Source: Desulfurococcales archaeon
Lineage (GTDB): Archaea; Thermoproteota; Thermoprotei_A; Sulfolobales; Fervidicoccaceae
Direction: 5' to 3'
DNA length: 64,000 nucleotides
NCBI GenBank assembly: GCA_009904015.1
Contig: WYEQ01000012.1
Span: forward strand, 62,001 to 126,000
Shown here: positions 50,615 to 60,724 of the stretch, one piece after another
Layout: each line of letters opens with the position of its first letter
Numbering within the stretch: position 1 is the stretch's first letter
Made by a program: the position numbers and the translations under genes
The notes under the pieces: generated by a model
The model's input: only the letters and a program-made list of their open reading frames with translations
Databases searched by the model: none
What the model was told of the DNA's origin: nothing

Positions 50615-52138
50615 ATGACTCTTAGTGTTGGTAGAACTAGTGTTATGATGATAGCGCTTGTTATCCTAGCTGTTCTAGTTGGAGTTGCGGCTTACTTCGC
50701 CATAACGAAATCCTATCCTCCACAAACAATGACTACTCAGTCCACATATACTACGCAGTCATCGCCTATAACTGGAACAACAAGCACTGAAACATTGGTT
50801 ACGACGCCTCCTCAAACCGTAACTACGAGTTATCCACCAGTTGTTCTTAAGGTATTGACGCGGCACCCGGGCGATATACTGCAGGTGGCTAAAAAAATGT
50901 TCTTAAGCTCAGATATCGCCAAGAAGTACAACATTGTGGATGTTCAGTTCATAAGCGTTCCACCCGGTTTGTGGGTGCAAACAGCCAAAGCCCAGAGCGT
51001 TGACGTTGGATGGGGAGGTGGACCAACGCTTTTTGACACTCTTTATCAAGAAAAGCTTCTAGCGCCATTATCATCACCAACTCTCCTCCAAGCTATAATG
51101 GATATACCGGATACGGTTGCAGGGGCTCCACTGAAAAGAACGGGTCCTGATGGAAACATGTACTGGGTGGCAGCCGCTTTAAGCAGCTTCGGGTTTACTG
51201 TTAACACCGCTCTGGCTCAACAATACGGTTTACCTCCATTAAAGTCATGGAGAGACCTGGCTAGCCCAGAGGTAGGAAAGATACTTCTTAAAGCACAGGA
51301 GCCCCCCATAGGAATAGCTGACCCACTCGCTAGCACGAGCAATACAAGGATGTACGAGATTATACTGCAGGCTTATGGCTGGGATGAGGGGTGGAGGATC
51401 CTCACCCTCATGGGCGCTAACTCGTTCATTTACTCAGGCAGCAGTGATGTTAGAGACGCTGTTATTAAGGGTGAGAGAATAGCTGGTATAACCATTGACT
51501 TCTATGGCTACACGGCTCATTACCTGAACCCAGCGTGCGTATATGTTCTTCCTGAAAACGAGACAATCGTGAACGGGGACCCTATAGCTCTACTATCAAC
51601 TTCAAAGAACCCTGTTCAAGCTCAAGCTTTCATTGAGTGGGTTTTAACTGATGGGCAGAAAGTATGGCTCGACCCCAATATTAACAGGATACCTGTTAAC
51701 CCAAAAGTATTCGATACCCCTGAAGGAAAGGCTAGGGAGGACCTGAAAAAGAGCTTTGAGGAGCTGTTTTATGCTAGAGGCATAGAGTTCAGCGATGAAC
51801 TAGCCTTAAGTTACGAGGTAATGATGCAATACTACTTCAAAGCGACAATCATTGATACACAGCAATTACTTCTATCTGCATGGACAAAGCTTCTCAGCGC
51901 TTACTATGGCGGAAAGATAACCCAGGAAAAATTCAATGAATTGGTAGGCATCATGACAAGACCAATCGAGTTCACAGACCCTGAGACAGGACAGAAGGTG
52001 GTATGGAGCCAGGACGTCGCTATAAGGCTTAACACGTTGTATCTGAGCGGTAAGACCACAATTCTTGATGGCTTAATGAAGGAGTGGAGAGCAGGAGCTG
52101 AGGAAAGATACAGGGCAGTAATACAGGCTTTAGGGTGA
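50615..52138 (+). CDS. ABC importer substrate-binding protein (iron/thiamine type)
   Basis: 507-residue extracellular receptor. N-terminal membrane anchor (VMMIALVILAVLVGVAAYFAI), then a Thr/Ser/Pro-rich linker (about 27-72) common in archaeal lipoprotein-like receptors, and a binding domain of the FbpA/ThiB class (KVLTRHPGDILQVAKKMFLSSDIAKKYNIVDVQFISVPPGLWVQTAKAQSVDVGWGG). Substrate probably Fe(III), thiamine or a phosphonate-type ligand; it cannot be fixed from sequence. ATG 50615 fits the TATA box. It is followed after 9 bases by the permease. Confidence 0.85.
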   Translation: MTLSVGRTSVMMIALVILAVLVGVAAYFAITKSYPPQTMTTQSTYTTQSSPITGTTSTETLVTTPPQTVTTSYPPVVLKVLTRHPGDILQVAKKMFLSSDIAKKYNIVDVQFISVPPGLWVQTAKAQSVDVGWGGGPTLFDTLYQEKLLAPLSSPTLLQAIMDIPDTVAGAPLKRTGPDGNMYWVAAALSSFGFTVNTALAQQYGLPPLKSWRDLASPEVGKILLKAQEPPIGIADPLASTSNTRMYEIILQAYGWDEGWRILTLMGANSFIYSGSSDVRDAVIKGERIAGITIDFYGYTAHYLNPACVYVLPENETIVNGDPIALLSTSKNPVQAQAFIEWVLTDGQKVWLDPNINRIPVNPKVFDTPEGKAREDLKKSFEELFYARGIEFSDELALSYEVMMQYYFKATIIDTQQLLLSAWTKLLSAYYGGKITQEKFNELVGIMTRPIEFTDPETGQKVVWSQDVAIRLNTLYLSGKTTILDGLMKEWRAGAEERYRAVIQALG

Positions 52139-52147
52139 ACTCAATAA

Positions 52148-53956
52148 TTGAGTTCATCCTTTTTTGGTAAAGCTAGGAAGCTTTATGATTTGTTCTTTAT
52201 TTCACAAGCCTCAGCCGCGTTTGTTTATTTCACTGTCTTTTTGATTCTACCTATATCCATGATACTGGTCGCGGCAAAGGAGTATGGCTTATCTAGCCTT
52301 GTTCAGCCACACAACATTCGTTTAAGCCCTATAGGAAACCTCGTCACAATTACAAAGGTAGGCGAGTCTTTGAATATAAGGTTTTATGGATACAGTTTTG
52401 GAACAATACTGAATAGCCTGATAATAGCTAGTATAGTAACACTCTTCTCGACAATCCTTGGAGTATTGGTTGCTTTTGTTTTAGCGAGATACGATTTTCC
52501 ATTGAAAAGCGTCTTGCGAATCTTGGCAATAATACCGCTATTAATGACCCCCTTTGTAAATGCGTATGTGATAAAAAAGCTTTTTGGACCAACATTTGGT
52601 TACAACACCATCAGCTGGCTTCTATCAACTGTTATAGGCCATGATGTTAAGCTTATGTTCGCGGGCTACTCTGGAGTGGTATTGACACAAATTATAACCT
52701 TTTATCCCATAGTGTACCTCAACGTTTACTCTTCCATGAATAACATTGACCCCTCCCTAGAGGAGCAGGCAGAGAACCTCGGTGCAAAAGGCTTCAGGCT
52801 TTTCAGAACAATCACTCTTCCTTTATCCCTGCCTGGCGTAATGGCCGGTGCTACGCTCGTATTTATATTCAGCATCGAGGATGTTGCAGCACCGATTATC
52901 TTTGGCGTCAGAGATGTTCTTGCCTACCAAGTTTACAGTTACTTCCAGGGAGTAAGAGTTGGTCTTGGTAACCCGGAGGCTGCGGGATTATCACTGGTTA
53001 TGCTTGTTATCGCTTTAGCCATGTTCATAGCGATAAGAAACTACGTTAATCTAAGGCAGTACGCTATGTTGAGTAAGGGTGGGAGATGGAAACCACGTAT
53101 CAGAAAGCTTGGATTAAAGGGACTCGTAGCAATTTACCTCTTTGTGTTCCCGCTAGTACTATTCACAGTATCCCCGCAGATAGGCGTGTTCATGCTAGCT
53201 CTATCAGAGAGGTGGGCTGAGACTCCCCTGCCCCAGGGATTCACGCTGAAACACTTAATGGGGTTATTCCAGATAAGGGGCGTTTTCAAAGCGATTCTAA
53301 ACAGCGTTCTGTACTCACTGGCGGCAGTGGCCATTATAGTGGTACTGGCTATCAGCACAAGCTATGTCGTATCGAGATACAAGCTGAGAGGAATCTCTGT
53401 TCTAGATTACTTATCTACCGCTCCCTTAGCTATACCTGGGCTGGTCATTGCTTATGGTTACTTCTATTTCTTCCATGATGCTTTTTTAGGAACAATGTTG
53501 GATCCCATCGTTAATCCAGCACTACCAATAATAATAGCCTACTCGATTAGAAGATTGCCTTTTGCTGCCAGGAGTATATTTGCGGGTCTTCAGCAAACTC
53601 ATGTTAGTTTGGAGGAGGCGAGCCTCAATCTTGGGGCATCTCGGCTGAGGACCTTAACTAAAATAGTTATTCCCTTAATAATTCTCAATATAGTTAGTGG
53701 AGCAATGATTTCTTTTGTTTATTGCGTGGCTGAAACCAGCGTTAGCATAACCCTGGGTGGGCTTGGCGGCGATATCACCAGCCCTACACATAAGGCTCCT
53801 ATAAGCATGGCTATGCTTGACTTAATTACTTCTGGTAGAGTTGAAAGCGTGCACTTAGCTGCGGCTCTAGGGGTTTTTCTCATACTGGTCCAGATTATCG
53901 TAATCGTTCTAATCACTCTTGTTTTTAAGCAAAGCTATGCTTTCATAGGTGTTTGA
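52148..53956 (+). CDS. ABC importer permease, fused two-domain (FbpB/ThiP type)
   Basis: 602-residue membrane protein with about 12 helices in two BPD_transp_1 halves. First EAA loop: EEQAENLGAKGFRLFRTITLPLSLPGVMAGA; second: EEASLNLGASRLRTLTKIVIPLIILNIVSGAM. Fused permeases are usual for iron and thiamine importers. TTG 52148 is the start. It overlaps the ATPase gene by 8 bases at the 3' end. Confidence 0.9.
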   Translation: MSSSFFGKARKLYDLFFISQASAAFVYFTVFLILPISMILVAAKEYGLSSLVQPHNIRLSPIGNLVTITKVGESLNIRFYGYSFGTILNSLIIASIVTLFSTILGVLVAFVLARYDFPLKSVLRILAIIPLLMTPFVNAYVIKKLFGPTFGYNTISWLLSTVIGHDVKLMFAGYSGVVLTQIITFYPIVYLNVYSSMNNIDPSLEEQAENLGAKGFRLFRTITLPLSLPGVMAGATLVFIFSIEDVAAPIIFGVRDVLAYQVYSYFQGVRVGLGNPEAAGLSLVMLVIALAMFIAIRNYVNLRQYAMLSKGGRWKPRIRKLGLKGLVAIYLFVFPLVLFTVSPQIGVFMLALSERWAETPLPQGFTLKHLMGLFQIRGVFKAILNSVLYSLAAVAIIVVLAISTSYVVSRYKLRGISVLDYLSTAPLAIPGLVIAYGYFYFFHDAFLGTMLDPIVNPALPIIIAYSIRRLPFAARSIFAGLQQTHVSLEEASLNLGASRLRTLTKIVIPLIILNIVSGAMISFVYCVAETSVSITLGGLGGDITSPTHKAPISMAMLDLITSGRVESVHLAAALGVFLILVQIIVIVLITLVFKQSYAFIGV

Positions 53957-55025
53957 ATTGGTTGTGGATGTTAGATTAGAGAAAGTTACAAAAAAGTTTG
54001 GTAAAACTATCGCGGTAGATTCCGTAGACCTCTATATCAAAAAAGGCGAGCTGTTCGGGATAATAGGTCCAAGTGGGTGCGGGAAAACAACTACTCTCAG
54101 GTTAATCGCTGGTTTAGAGTTCCCTGATGAAGGAAGGATATTCTTTGGAGAAAAAGATGTGACCTTCTCCAAGCCTTACGAGAGGAACACGGCCATGGTT
54201 TTCCAGAACTACGCGCTCTGGCCTCATATGACTGTTTATGAAAACATAGCTTATGGATTAAGGCTCAGAAAACTCACGGAAAATGAGGTTAGACGAAGAG
54301 TAAAGCAAGTTCTCGAGCTAACTAAGCTAGAGGGCCTTGAGAACAGGTACCCAACACAGCTAAGCGGTGGTCAACAACAGAGGGTAGCCCTGGCTAGAGC
54401 ACTGGTTGTGGAGCCCGAGGTTCTTCTACTAGATGAGCCGCTGAGCAACCTAGATGCAAAGCTAAGAGTAGAGATGAGAGGAGAGCTCAGAAACATCATT
54501 AAAACAACCGGCATTACAGCGATATACGTCACGCACGATCAGGAAGAAGCTATGAGTATTTGCGATAGAATAGCTATCATGAACAAAGGTAGAGTTATAC
54601 AAGTTGGGGACCCGAAGGAGCTTTACTTCAATCCTAAATCGTTTTTTGTCGCGACTTTCATGGGTAAATCAAACGTTCTTAAGGGGATGATAAAAGAAAC
54701 TGACCCTATGTTTGTTGAACTAGATGGTTTGCAGCTACGCTTGGATAGAAAGATTGATGATAAGCTTGTAGGGAAACCAGTTTATGTTGTCATAAGGCCT
54801 GAGAGCATAAAGATAGTTAGAGAAAACATTGACTATGCTGAGAATATCATTGAAGGAGAAGTTACAAGTATAAGTTTTCTTGGCTCACACTACTTACTGT
54901 CAATTAGTATAGGTAGTATTGTTCTCCAGGCATACGCGGAAGCATCAGAGCGGCTAAGCAAAGGAGACGAGGTTAAAGTGCGCATTGACCCCAAAGACAT
55001 ACTTGTTTTCGAAGAGCAAGACTAG
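53949..55025 (+). CDS. ABC importer ATP-binding protein (PotA/FbpC type)
   Basis: 358 residues. Walker A GPSGCGKTT, Q-loop VFQNYALWPHMT, signature LSGGQQQR, Walker B LLLDEPLSNLDAKLR, switch VTHDQEEAM, and a C-terminal TOBE domain (YVVIRPESIKIVREN, EGEVTSISFLGSHYLLSI). It powers the importer just upstream. GTG 53949, TTG 53958 and GTG 53964 are possible starts; overlap with the permease is kept by all of them except the last. Confidence 0.92.
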   Translation: MFELVVDVRLEKVTKKFGKTIAVDSVDLYIKKGELFGIIGPSGCGKTTTLRLIAGLEFPDEGRIFFGEKDVTFSKPYERNTAMVFQNYALWPHMTVYENIAYGLRLRKLTENEVRRRVKQVLELTKLEGLENRYPTQLSGGQQQRVALARALVVEPEVLLLDEPLSNLDAKLRVEMRGELRNIIKTTGITAIYVTHDQEEAMSICDRIAIMNKGRVIQVGDPKELYFNPKSFFVATFMGKSNVLKGMIKETDPMFVELDGLQLRLDRKIDDKLVGKPVYVVIRPESIKIVRENIDYAENIIEGEVTSISFLGSHYLLSISIGSIVLQAYAEASERLSKGDEVKVRIDPKDILVFEEQD

Positions 55026-55874
55026 CTATCGTTTTACCACGTCTATTATGGCTTTCGCTATGTTTGCTTTGGTTGTTTTTTCCAGACCTTTGAACTCCGG
55101 TACGCCATTAACCTCAAAGAGGTAGTGTTCCCCCGTTATTTTATCCACACCTATATCAACGCTTCCGTAATCAGCTTTTATTGTTTCGACTGCTTTTACA
55201 CTAATCTCTGTAACTGTGTCTGTAGGGGTGAAAGGCTCTGTCTGTGCTCCTATTGCAACGTTTGTTCTCCACTCGCCAGGGGGAGCTTTTCTTTTCATGC
55301 AGGCTACAACGTCTCCTCTAACCACGAAACACCTTATGTCCTCACCATTTATTTGCACGTAGTCCTGTATCAAGTGAGCCTTCATCTGAGGTGAGGGTAT
55401 CTCCTCTCTATGCTCAACAACTATCTTCGCTGTTATATCGCTATCAATAATGCTTACAAGCCTACCCCAGCTACCTATCGGGGGTTTATCGATTAGAGGC
55501 TTCCGTCTTGAAGTCATATAGTCAATAGCTGTCTCCGGAGATAAGGCAAGGTACGTGGGAGGAATAGGAATCCCGGACTTAAAGAAGAGAGGCAGGCTCA
55601 GCGCTTTGTCCCCGGCTAGCAGTATTGATAATGAGCTGTTTATAGCTCTGTACCCACTAGCTTCCAGGAAGCTCGCTGAGTAAAGGGACCTATACATGCT
55701 GATAGACCTGATTAGTGCATAAGGAGCTAGTCTTTCTTCACCTATTCTAAACCCTTTACTAGATAAGTTTAAAAGCAGCACCCTCAATCCAGCGTTCTGC
55801 GCTTCTTCCAATAACCTTTTTTCTTCTAGTCTAATTACATCCGCTACGATTATGACATCATAATTGATACTCAT
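55026..55874 (-). CDS. argX: LysW-dependent ATP-grasp ligase (ArgX/LysX type)
   Basis: 282-residue RimK-like ATP-grasp enzyme that joins glutamate to the carrier LysW, protecting it for arginine (or lysine) synthesis. Segments: ALIRSISMYRSLYSASFLEASGYRAINSS, LFFKSGIPIPPTYLAL, KPPIGSWGRLVSII, DYVQINGEDIRCFVVRGDVVACMKR and YLFEVNGVPEFKGL. Its position behind argH and argG favours the arginine version. LysW itself is not in the window. Its stop abuts the ABC ATPase gene stop by one base. Confidence 0.88.
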   Translation of the reverse strand: MSINYDVIIVADVIRLEEKRLLEEAQNAGLRVLLLNLSSKGFRIGEERLAPYALIRSISMYRSLYSASFLEASGYRAINSSLSILLAGDKALSLPLFFKSGIPIPPTYLALSPETAIDYMTSRRKPLIDKPPIGSWGRLVSIIDSDITAKIVVEHREEIPSPQMKAHLIQDYVQINGEDIRCFVVRGDVVACMKRKAPPGEWRTNVAIGAQTEPFTPTDTVTEISVKAVETIKADYGSVDIGVDKITGEHYLFEVNGVPEFKGLEKTTKANIAKAIIDVVKR

Positions 55875-55883
55875 AAGATCGCC

Positions 55884-57320
55884 TTACTCATATACTTTTA
55901 CATTGAGCAGGTTTGTAATGCTTATTGAAAACTTTTCTTTTATTTGCATAAAATCGAAGAAGAGCTTGTCTAGCCTTTCGTTAAGACTCAGCAGGTTTTT
56001 CTTAACGAATTCTGGGTTTGGGCTACCTTTAACTTTTTTTGCTGTCAACGCTTTTTTCCAGTCAACCAGCTTAGTAAGCTCAACGTTTTCCTCCTTGTCT
56101 ATAAGCTCTACTGCTCTTGCTAAGTCCCAGTTAGTTTCTCTAAGACTTGATGCAACTTTTTGGTGAGCTAACCTATAAGGTATTCCTTTTGTTATGCTAA
56201 GTGCCTCGGCAATCTCGGTAGCCAAGACTCCTCCCTTCTCAATCAGTTCTACTACTTTTTCTTCATTTACTTTCGCTTTGTTAATAAAATCGAAAACTAC
56301 GTTGATGGCCTCTTTGCAAACACGTATGCTTTCCCAAACAACGGGGGTTAGCTCCTGTAAATCTAAGCTATAACCGGTAGGTAAACCACTTTCAACTATG
56401 CCTAGATAAAAAGAGTTAGACACTATTTTCTTCAATCTTGCTCTGGCTATCTCCAACGTCGCAGGGTTCCTTTTTTGAGGCATTATAGAGCTCGTCTGGA
56501 CGTGGTCTAGTGGTGGGCTAATTATGCCTATCGAATTATGAGTGAAGAGTATATAATCATTAGCTACTCGTGATAAGACGATGGATATCATGTAGAGAGA
56601 CTTCATCAACGCATCAAGAAATATCCTTGAACTAGTGGAGTAGAGAGTATTCTCGCTTATGCCAAGAAACCCTAGAAGGAAAGCAAGCTCATCCCTATCA
56701 ATCTCAGCGCTGGTTCCGACTCCCGCTCCGCTTCCAAGCGGGCTCTTCATGTATATTTTGGTATCATTAATCATGAGCTCAAACACGTCTATGAGCTCTT
56801 CAATGATGCTTGCTAAGTAATGAGCATAGCTAGTAGCTTGGGCAGGCATGGTGTGAGTATGAATTATGAATGGTGTATCTAGGCTGTTAGAGGCTATGTC
56901 AATCAATTTTTTTAGTTCTTTGTATAAAATCTCAACTAGCGTTGCGGTTTCAAAGAATATTTTTAGCTTTACAGCGGCTACTACATGGTCGTTTCTACTT
57001 CTGCCCAGAGGCATATAATATATAGATGAACCTACTTGTTTCTCTAAGAAGTTTTCCAACGCCTCAAATATATCTTCGAACTGTTTTTCTGCTAGAAGTT
57101 TACTTTTTACTGATTCATCCGTGTAGAGCTCCTGAAGACTTTTAATCAGCTTGTTTGCTTCTGTTTTGGGAATGTAGCCACGCATGTAGAGATGATACAC
57201 ATGGGCAAGTGTAACTAGAATCACGTAGTCCGCAATTTCATTATCATAGTTCATGCTACTTGTATAGCTTGTCAACGATATGTTCGCTTCTCCAAGAGCA
57301 GCTTCTCTGTATTTAACCAA
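55884..57320 (-). CDS. argH: Argininosuccinate lyase
   Basis: 478 residues. The fumarase-superfamily signature SSIMPQKRNPATLEIAR is clear, with GSGAGVGTSAEIDRDELA and HTHTMPAQATSYAHYL earlier. It cleaves argininosuccinate to arginine and fumarate. Between argG (12 bases upstream) and argX (9 bases downstream); one operon. Confidence 0.95.
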   Translation of the reverse strand: MVKYREAALGEANISLTSYTSSMNYDNEIADYVILVTLAHVYHLYMRGYIPKTEANKLIKSLQELYTDESVKSKLLAEKQFEDIFEALENFLEKQVGSSIYYMPLGRSRNDHVVAAVKLKIFFETATLVEILYKELKKLIDIASNSLDTPFIIHTHTMPAQATSYAHYLASIIEELIDVFELMINDTKIYMKSPLGSGAGVGTSAEIDRDELAFLLGFLGISENTLYSTSSRIFLDALMKSLYMISIVLSRVANDYILFTHNSIGIISPPLDHVQTSSIMPQKRNPATLEIARARLKKIVSNSFYLGIVESGLPTGYSLDLQELTPVVWESIRVCKEAINVVFDFINKAKVNEEKVVELIEKGGVLATEIAEALSITKGIPYRLAHQKVASSLRETNWDLARAVELIDKEENVELTKLVDWKKALTAKKVKGSPNPEFVKKNLLSLNERLDKLFFDFMQIKEKFSISITNLLNVKVYE

Positions 57321-57332
57321 TTCTAAGCTCCT

Positions 57333-58526
57333 TCAGAACTTTTCTCTTATTAGTTTTGCATTTATTGAGTGGTTACCCCATAGCTTTATGAATCCTCTAG
57401 CTTCGTCCTCAGTGGGGTACCATCCCTTGTTGTAATCAGCAATATCTTTTCTATAAAGACTGTACCTGCTCTTTCTACCAATAATCATTAATGAGCCCTT
57501 ATAGAGCTTCACCCAGACATCGCCCTCAACATACTTGTTTAGCTCCTCCCCTAATGCTTGCAATTCGCTTCTCAGCGGCTCATACCATAATCCACTGTAA
57601 ACAAGGTCGCTCCACTCGTTATCCATTAACCTCTTAAACCTATACTCCTTGGGAGTAAGGACCATTCTCTCAAGATCCTTGTGCGATTCGATGAGAATCA
57701 AGGCAGCAGGAGCTTCATATACTTCTCTTGACTTTATACCGACAACTCTGCTCTCAATCATATCGATTCTTCCAAAACCATTCCTCCCTCCTATAACATT
57801 AAGCATTTTTACCAGGTCTACTAGATTCATTTTTTCATCATCCAACGCTACTGGCTCTCCATTCTTAAAGGATATTTTGTGTATCTCGGGAGAATCAGGC
57901 GCTTTTTCCGGCGATACGGTCCACTCAAAGGCATCTTCTTCTGGAAAGTTTGATTCATCGTCAAGGGGTCCGCCCTCTATGCTCCTTGACCATAGGTTAT
58001 CATCTATGCTATACTTCTTATGCTCAATGCTGACGGGTAAACCCTTCTCCAAGGCATACTTAATTTCCCATTCTCTTGTTAACTTAAACTTCCTCACCGG
58101 GGTAAGAATCTCCTTATCAGGGGCTTCAGCCATGATGGTTAAATCGAATCTTACTTGGTCGTTTCCTTTGCTCGTTGAGCCATGCGCAATGGCGTCAGCG
58201 CCTTCCTTCTTAGCTACTAAAACAGCGTATTTTGCTATTAATGGTCTTGCAAGCGCTGTTCCAAGCGGATACTTATCTTCGTACAAGCAGTTCATTTTGA
58301 TGCATGGCTTAATGTAATTATCCGCGAACTCTTGTTTTAGGTCCATGAATACATGCTTCGTGGCTCCCGCTTTGTAGGCTTTATTCTCTATTTCCACAAA
58401 ATCGTCTTTCTGGCCAACATCTGCTGTGAACGTTATTACCTCTGCATTAAACTTTTCCTTCAGTAAAGCGATGCTAACAGTTGTATCAAGACCACCACTA
58501 TACGCTAGCACAACCTTCATAATCAT
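57333..58526 (-). CDS. argG: Argininosuccinate synthase
   Basis: 397 residues. PP-loop at the N-terminus: MKVVLAYSGGLDTTVSIALL (SGGLDT), AHGSTSKGNDQVRFDLT, EHKKYSIDDNLWSRSIEGGPLDD and LGEELNKYVEGDVWVKLYKG. It condenses citrulline and aspartate with ATP. First gene of the argG-argH-argX unit, divergent from a hypothetical gene with about 150 bases between. Confidence 0.96.
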   Translation of the reverse strand: MIMKVVLAYSGGLDTTVSIALLKEKFNAEVITFTADVGQKDDFVEIENKAYKAGATKHVFMDLKQEFADNYIKPCIKMNCLYEDKYPLGTALARPLIAKYAVLVAKKEGADAIAHGSTSKGNDQVRFDLTIMAEAPDKEILTPVRKFKLTREWEIKYALEKGLPVSIEHKKYSIDDNLWSRSIEGGPLDDESNFPEEDAFEWTVSPEKAPDSPEIHKISFKNGEPVALDDEKMNLVDLVKMLNVIGGRNGFGRIDMIESRVVGIKSREVYEAPAALILIESHKDLERMVLTPKEYRFKRLMDNEWSDLVYSGLWYEPLRSELQALGEELNKYVEGDVWVKLYKGSLMIIGRKSRYSLYRKDIADYNKGWYPTEDEARGFIKLWGNHSINAKLIREKF

Positions 58527-58675
58527 TCCCTATACGAGCAAGGCTATCAGTGGTTTTTTACAAATGTGTCTCTGCAAATGCAGTGGCTGGAGAAAAAGTC
58601 ACTGTAATAACAATCAGCCCAACTAGTATCTTAATATAGTGGATTGCGTGATATTGAATTTGTAAAGGTGTGCAT

Positions 58676-59140
58676 ATGAGCTTAGTTAAGCTTTCGCTAC
58701 CCCCACGTATTAAGGTTCTCGAGGCATTGGGAGCGATAGCGGATGGGCGGGTAAATGTAATTGATGACAAGAGATGCAGAGTAGTAAGCAGTGAGGGCAA
58801 CAGAACGTATGAGGTCTACGTTGATTTGGAAAAAGGCTTGGCTTACAGCAATGATAACGGGACGATGTACAGAAGTTACATTGGTTATCCAATAATATCT
58901 TTTCTAATGATGAAGAACGTTGTTCCTTTTGACCCTGACATAGCGCTTAAACTGAAGGACATTAAATGGAAAATTCTCAATGAGAACTATAAAAAATACT
59001 CCCTAGTTGAGGAGCATGTCAAAAGATTATTTGCTTCTCGTGGAGGAAACGTCGAGATGTTGGAAAAACTTGTAGCGGAGGTTTTGAGAGGTCTTCGAAA
59101 CCTGACTTTGTACAAGCTGGAATCTCCACCCAAGGAGTGA
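58676..59140 (+). CDS. Hypothetical protein (154 aa)
   Basis: Unrecognised. N-terminal region (SLPPRIKVLEALGAIADGRVNVIDDKRCRVVSSEGNRTYEVYVDLEKGLAYSNDNGT) looks beta-rich; C-terminal half is helical (LKLKDIKWKILNENYKKYSLVEEHVKRLF, VEMLEKLVAEVLRGLRNLTLYKL). GIYPI-like hydrophobic segment YIGYPIISFLMMKNVVPF sits between. ATG 58676 has GGTG upstream. It is 7 bases before the amidohydrolase and likely in its operon. Confidence 0.65.
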   Translation: MSLVKLSLPPRIKVLEALGAIADGRVNVIDDKRCRVVSSEGNRTYEVYVDLEKGLAYSNDNGTMYRSYIGYPIISFLMMKNVVPFDPDIALKLKDIKWKILNENYKKYSLVEEHVKRLFASRGGNVEMLEKLVAEVLRGLRNLTLYKLESPPKE

Positions 59141-59147
59141 CTTATTT

Positions 59148-60683
59148 ATGGAGAAAGATTTCGATAGCTACGCTATTGTGAATGCACATATTGTTAAGAG
59201 CTATCTAGACGGAAACTTTTATGATGGAATCGTTGTTGTAAATGGAAGAGTTCTCTACGTGGGTAATAGTGATGTGGCTAAGTTAATTGCCCGTCAGCAC
59301 GGTCTTGAGGTTATTGATAAGAAAGGCTTATTCTTGCTTCCCGGGTTCATTGATGCTCATTTGCATGTTGAGAGTTTAGGAATCACACTAAAAACACTGA
59401 GCTTGTCGAGCGTAAGCTCAATCGAGGAGCTTGTTTCCTTGTTGAAAAAGAAAATTCAAGATGATAAGCCACGTATAGTAGTTGGTAGAGGCTGGGACCA
59501 CGAGAGGTTCGTTGAGAAAAGAATGCCTACTGCGAAGGACTTAGATAGAGCATCTCGCGATATACCCATAGTATTATCAAGAGTGTGTGGCCACGTAGTA
59601 GTTGTTAACAGCGTTGTTTTAGAAACGCTGCGTGACGAGCTACAGAAGTTCCCCGATAGTTATGTTCCTAGAAGCGAAAACGGGTTACCTATAGGCTTGT
59701 TATTCGAGGATGCAGGATATCTTGCTTGGAACTACGCTTCATCTTTTCTCGATAAAAAAGTGGTTCTTCGGGAGGCTTTAAATCACCTGGTATCTCTCGG
59801 AATAACAAGCGTGGGATGGATGAGCGTTAATGAATCTCAGCTGAACCTTCTTGCAGAACTTAACTCATTCTCAAGTACATATAGCAGGCTTTATCTATAT
59901 ATTGAGGACAATCTTTTGGAAAAGGGGGTGTATTATAAAACTATGTTTTCCGGTAGCGATAAAATCACAGTGAATGGAGTGAAGCTGTTTGCTGATGGAA
60001 GCTTGGGCGCCAGAACAGCTTATCTCAGTGAAGATTACAGCGATAAGCCCGGATGGAGAGGGGTGTTGCTCCTGGATGAGAACAAAATAGTTGACAAAGC
60101 TTCTATGGCTATACAAATAGGTTTGCAGCCAGCTGTACATGCTATTGGTGATGAGGCTATTAGACATGTAATTAAAGCTTACAGAAGGATAAACGCCGGT
60201 GAATACGCAGCAAGGATCGAGCATGTGAGCCTAGCACCGCCCGACATTGTTGAGAGCTTAGCGAAGCTAAAGTTAATAGCTGTTGTCCAGCCGAGATTTG
60301 TGGTCTCTGATTGGTGGGCTGGGCAAAGGCTCGGGGAGAGGGTTAGATATCTTTATCCTTTCCGAACAATGCTTGCGAGAGGTGTACGTATGGCTTTCTC
60401 CACGGATGCCCCTGTTGAGCCAGCTAATCCATGGCTTACTGTTCAAGCAGCTGAGAATAACAGGGAAGAGGAGAAGCTTCGCAGAGCAGAGGCTCTTTAT
60501 CTATACACCGAGGGTTCAGCAATAGCTCTTAGAAGAAGGGATATTGGTAAGCTGGAGCCGGGTTACAAAGCTGATTTCATAATAACGAATTTCAATCCAT
60601 TTACGTTGCCTAATGATTACTTACCAGAAGCAAGGGTGCTCGAAACATACGTTGGCGGAAGGAAAGTATACCCAGCTCAATAG
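59148..60683 (+). CDS. Amidohydrolase, YtcJ family
   Basis: 511-residue metal-dependent hydrolase of the TIM-barrel superfamily. Metal and catalytic signatures: LPGFIDAHLHVES (HxH), VGRGWDHERF, KLFADGSLGARTAYL, HAIGDEAI, RIEHVSLAPP and STDAPVEPANPW (Asp). YtcJ-type members act on amides or exported precursors; substrate unknown. ATG 59148, about 7 bases after the hypothetical gene. Confidence 0.9.
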   Translation: MEKDFDSYAIVNAHIVKSYLDGNFYDGIVVVNGRVLYVGNSDVAKLIARQHGLEVIDKKGLFLLPGFIDAHLHVESLGITLKTLSLSSVSSIEELVSLLKKKIQDDKPRIVVGRGWDHERFVEKRMPTAKDLDRASRDIPIVLSRVCGHVVVVNSVVLETLRDELQKFPDSYVPRSENGLPIGLLFEDAGYLAWNYASSFLDKKVVLREALNHLVSLGITSVGWMSVNESQLNLLAELNSFSSTYSRLYLYIEDNLLEKGVYYKTMFSGSDKITVNGVKLFADGSLGARTAYLSEDYSDKPGWRGVLLLDENKIVDKASMAIQIGLQPAVHAIGDEAIRHVIKAYRRINAGEYAARIEHVSLAPPDIVESLAKLKLIAVVQPRFVVSDWWAGQRLGERVRYLYPFRTMLARGVRMAFSTDAPVEPANPWLTVQAAENNREEEKLRRAEALYLYTEGSAIALRRRDIGKLEPGYKADFIITNFNPFTLPNDYLPEARVLETYVGGRKVYPAQ

Positions 60684-60724
60684 CCTCTTGTTTTATCATA
60701 ATTTTAGGAATGGTAGTTTTCAAT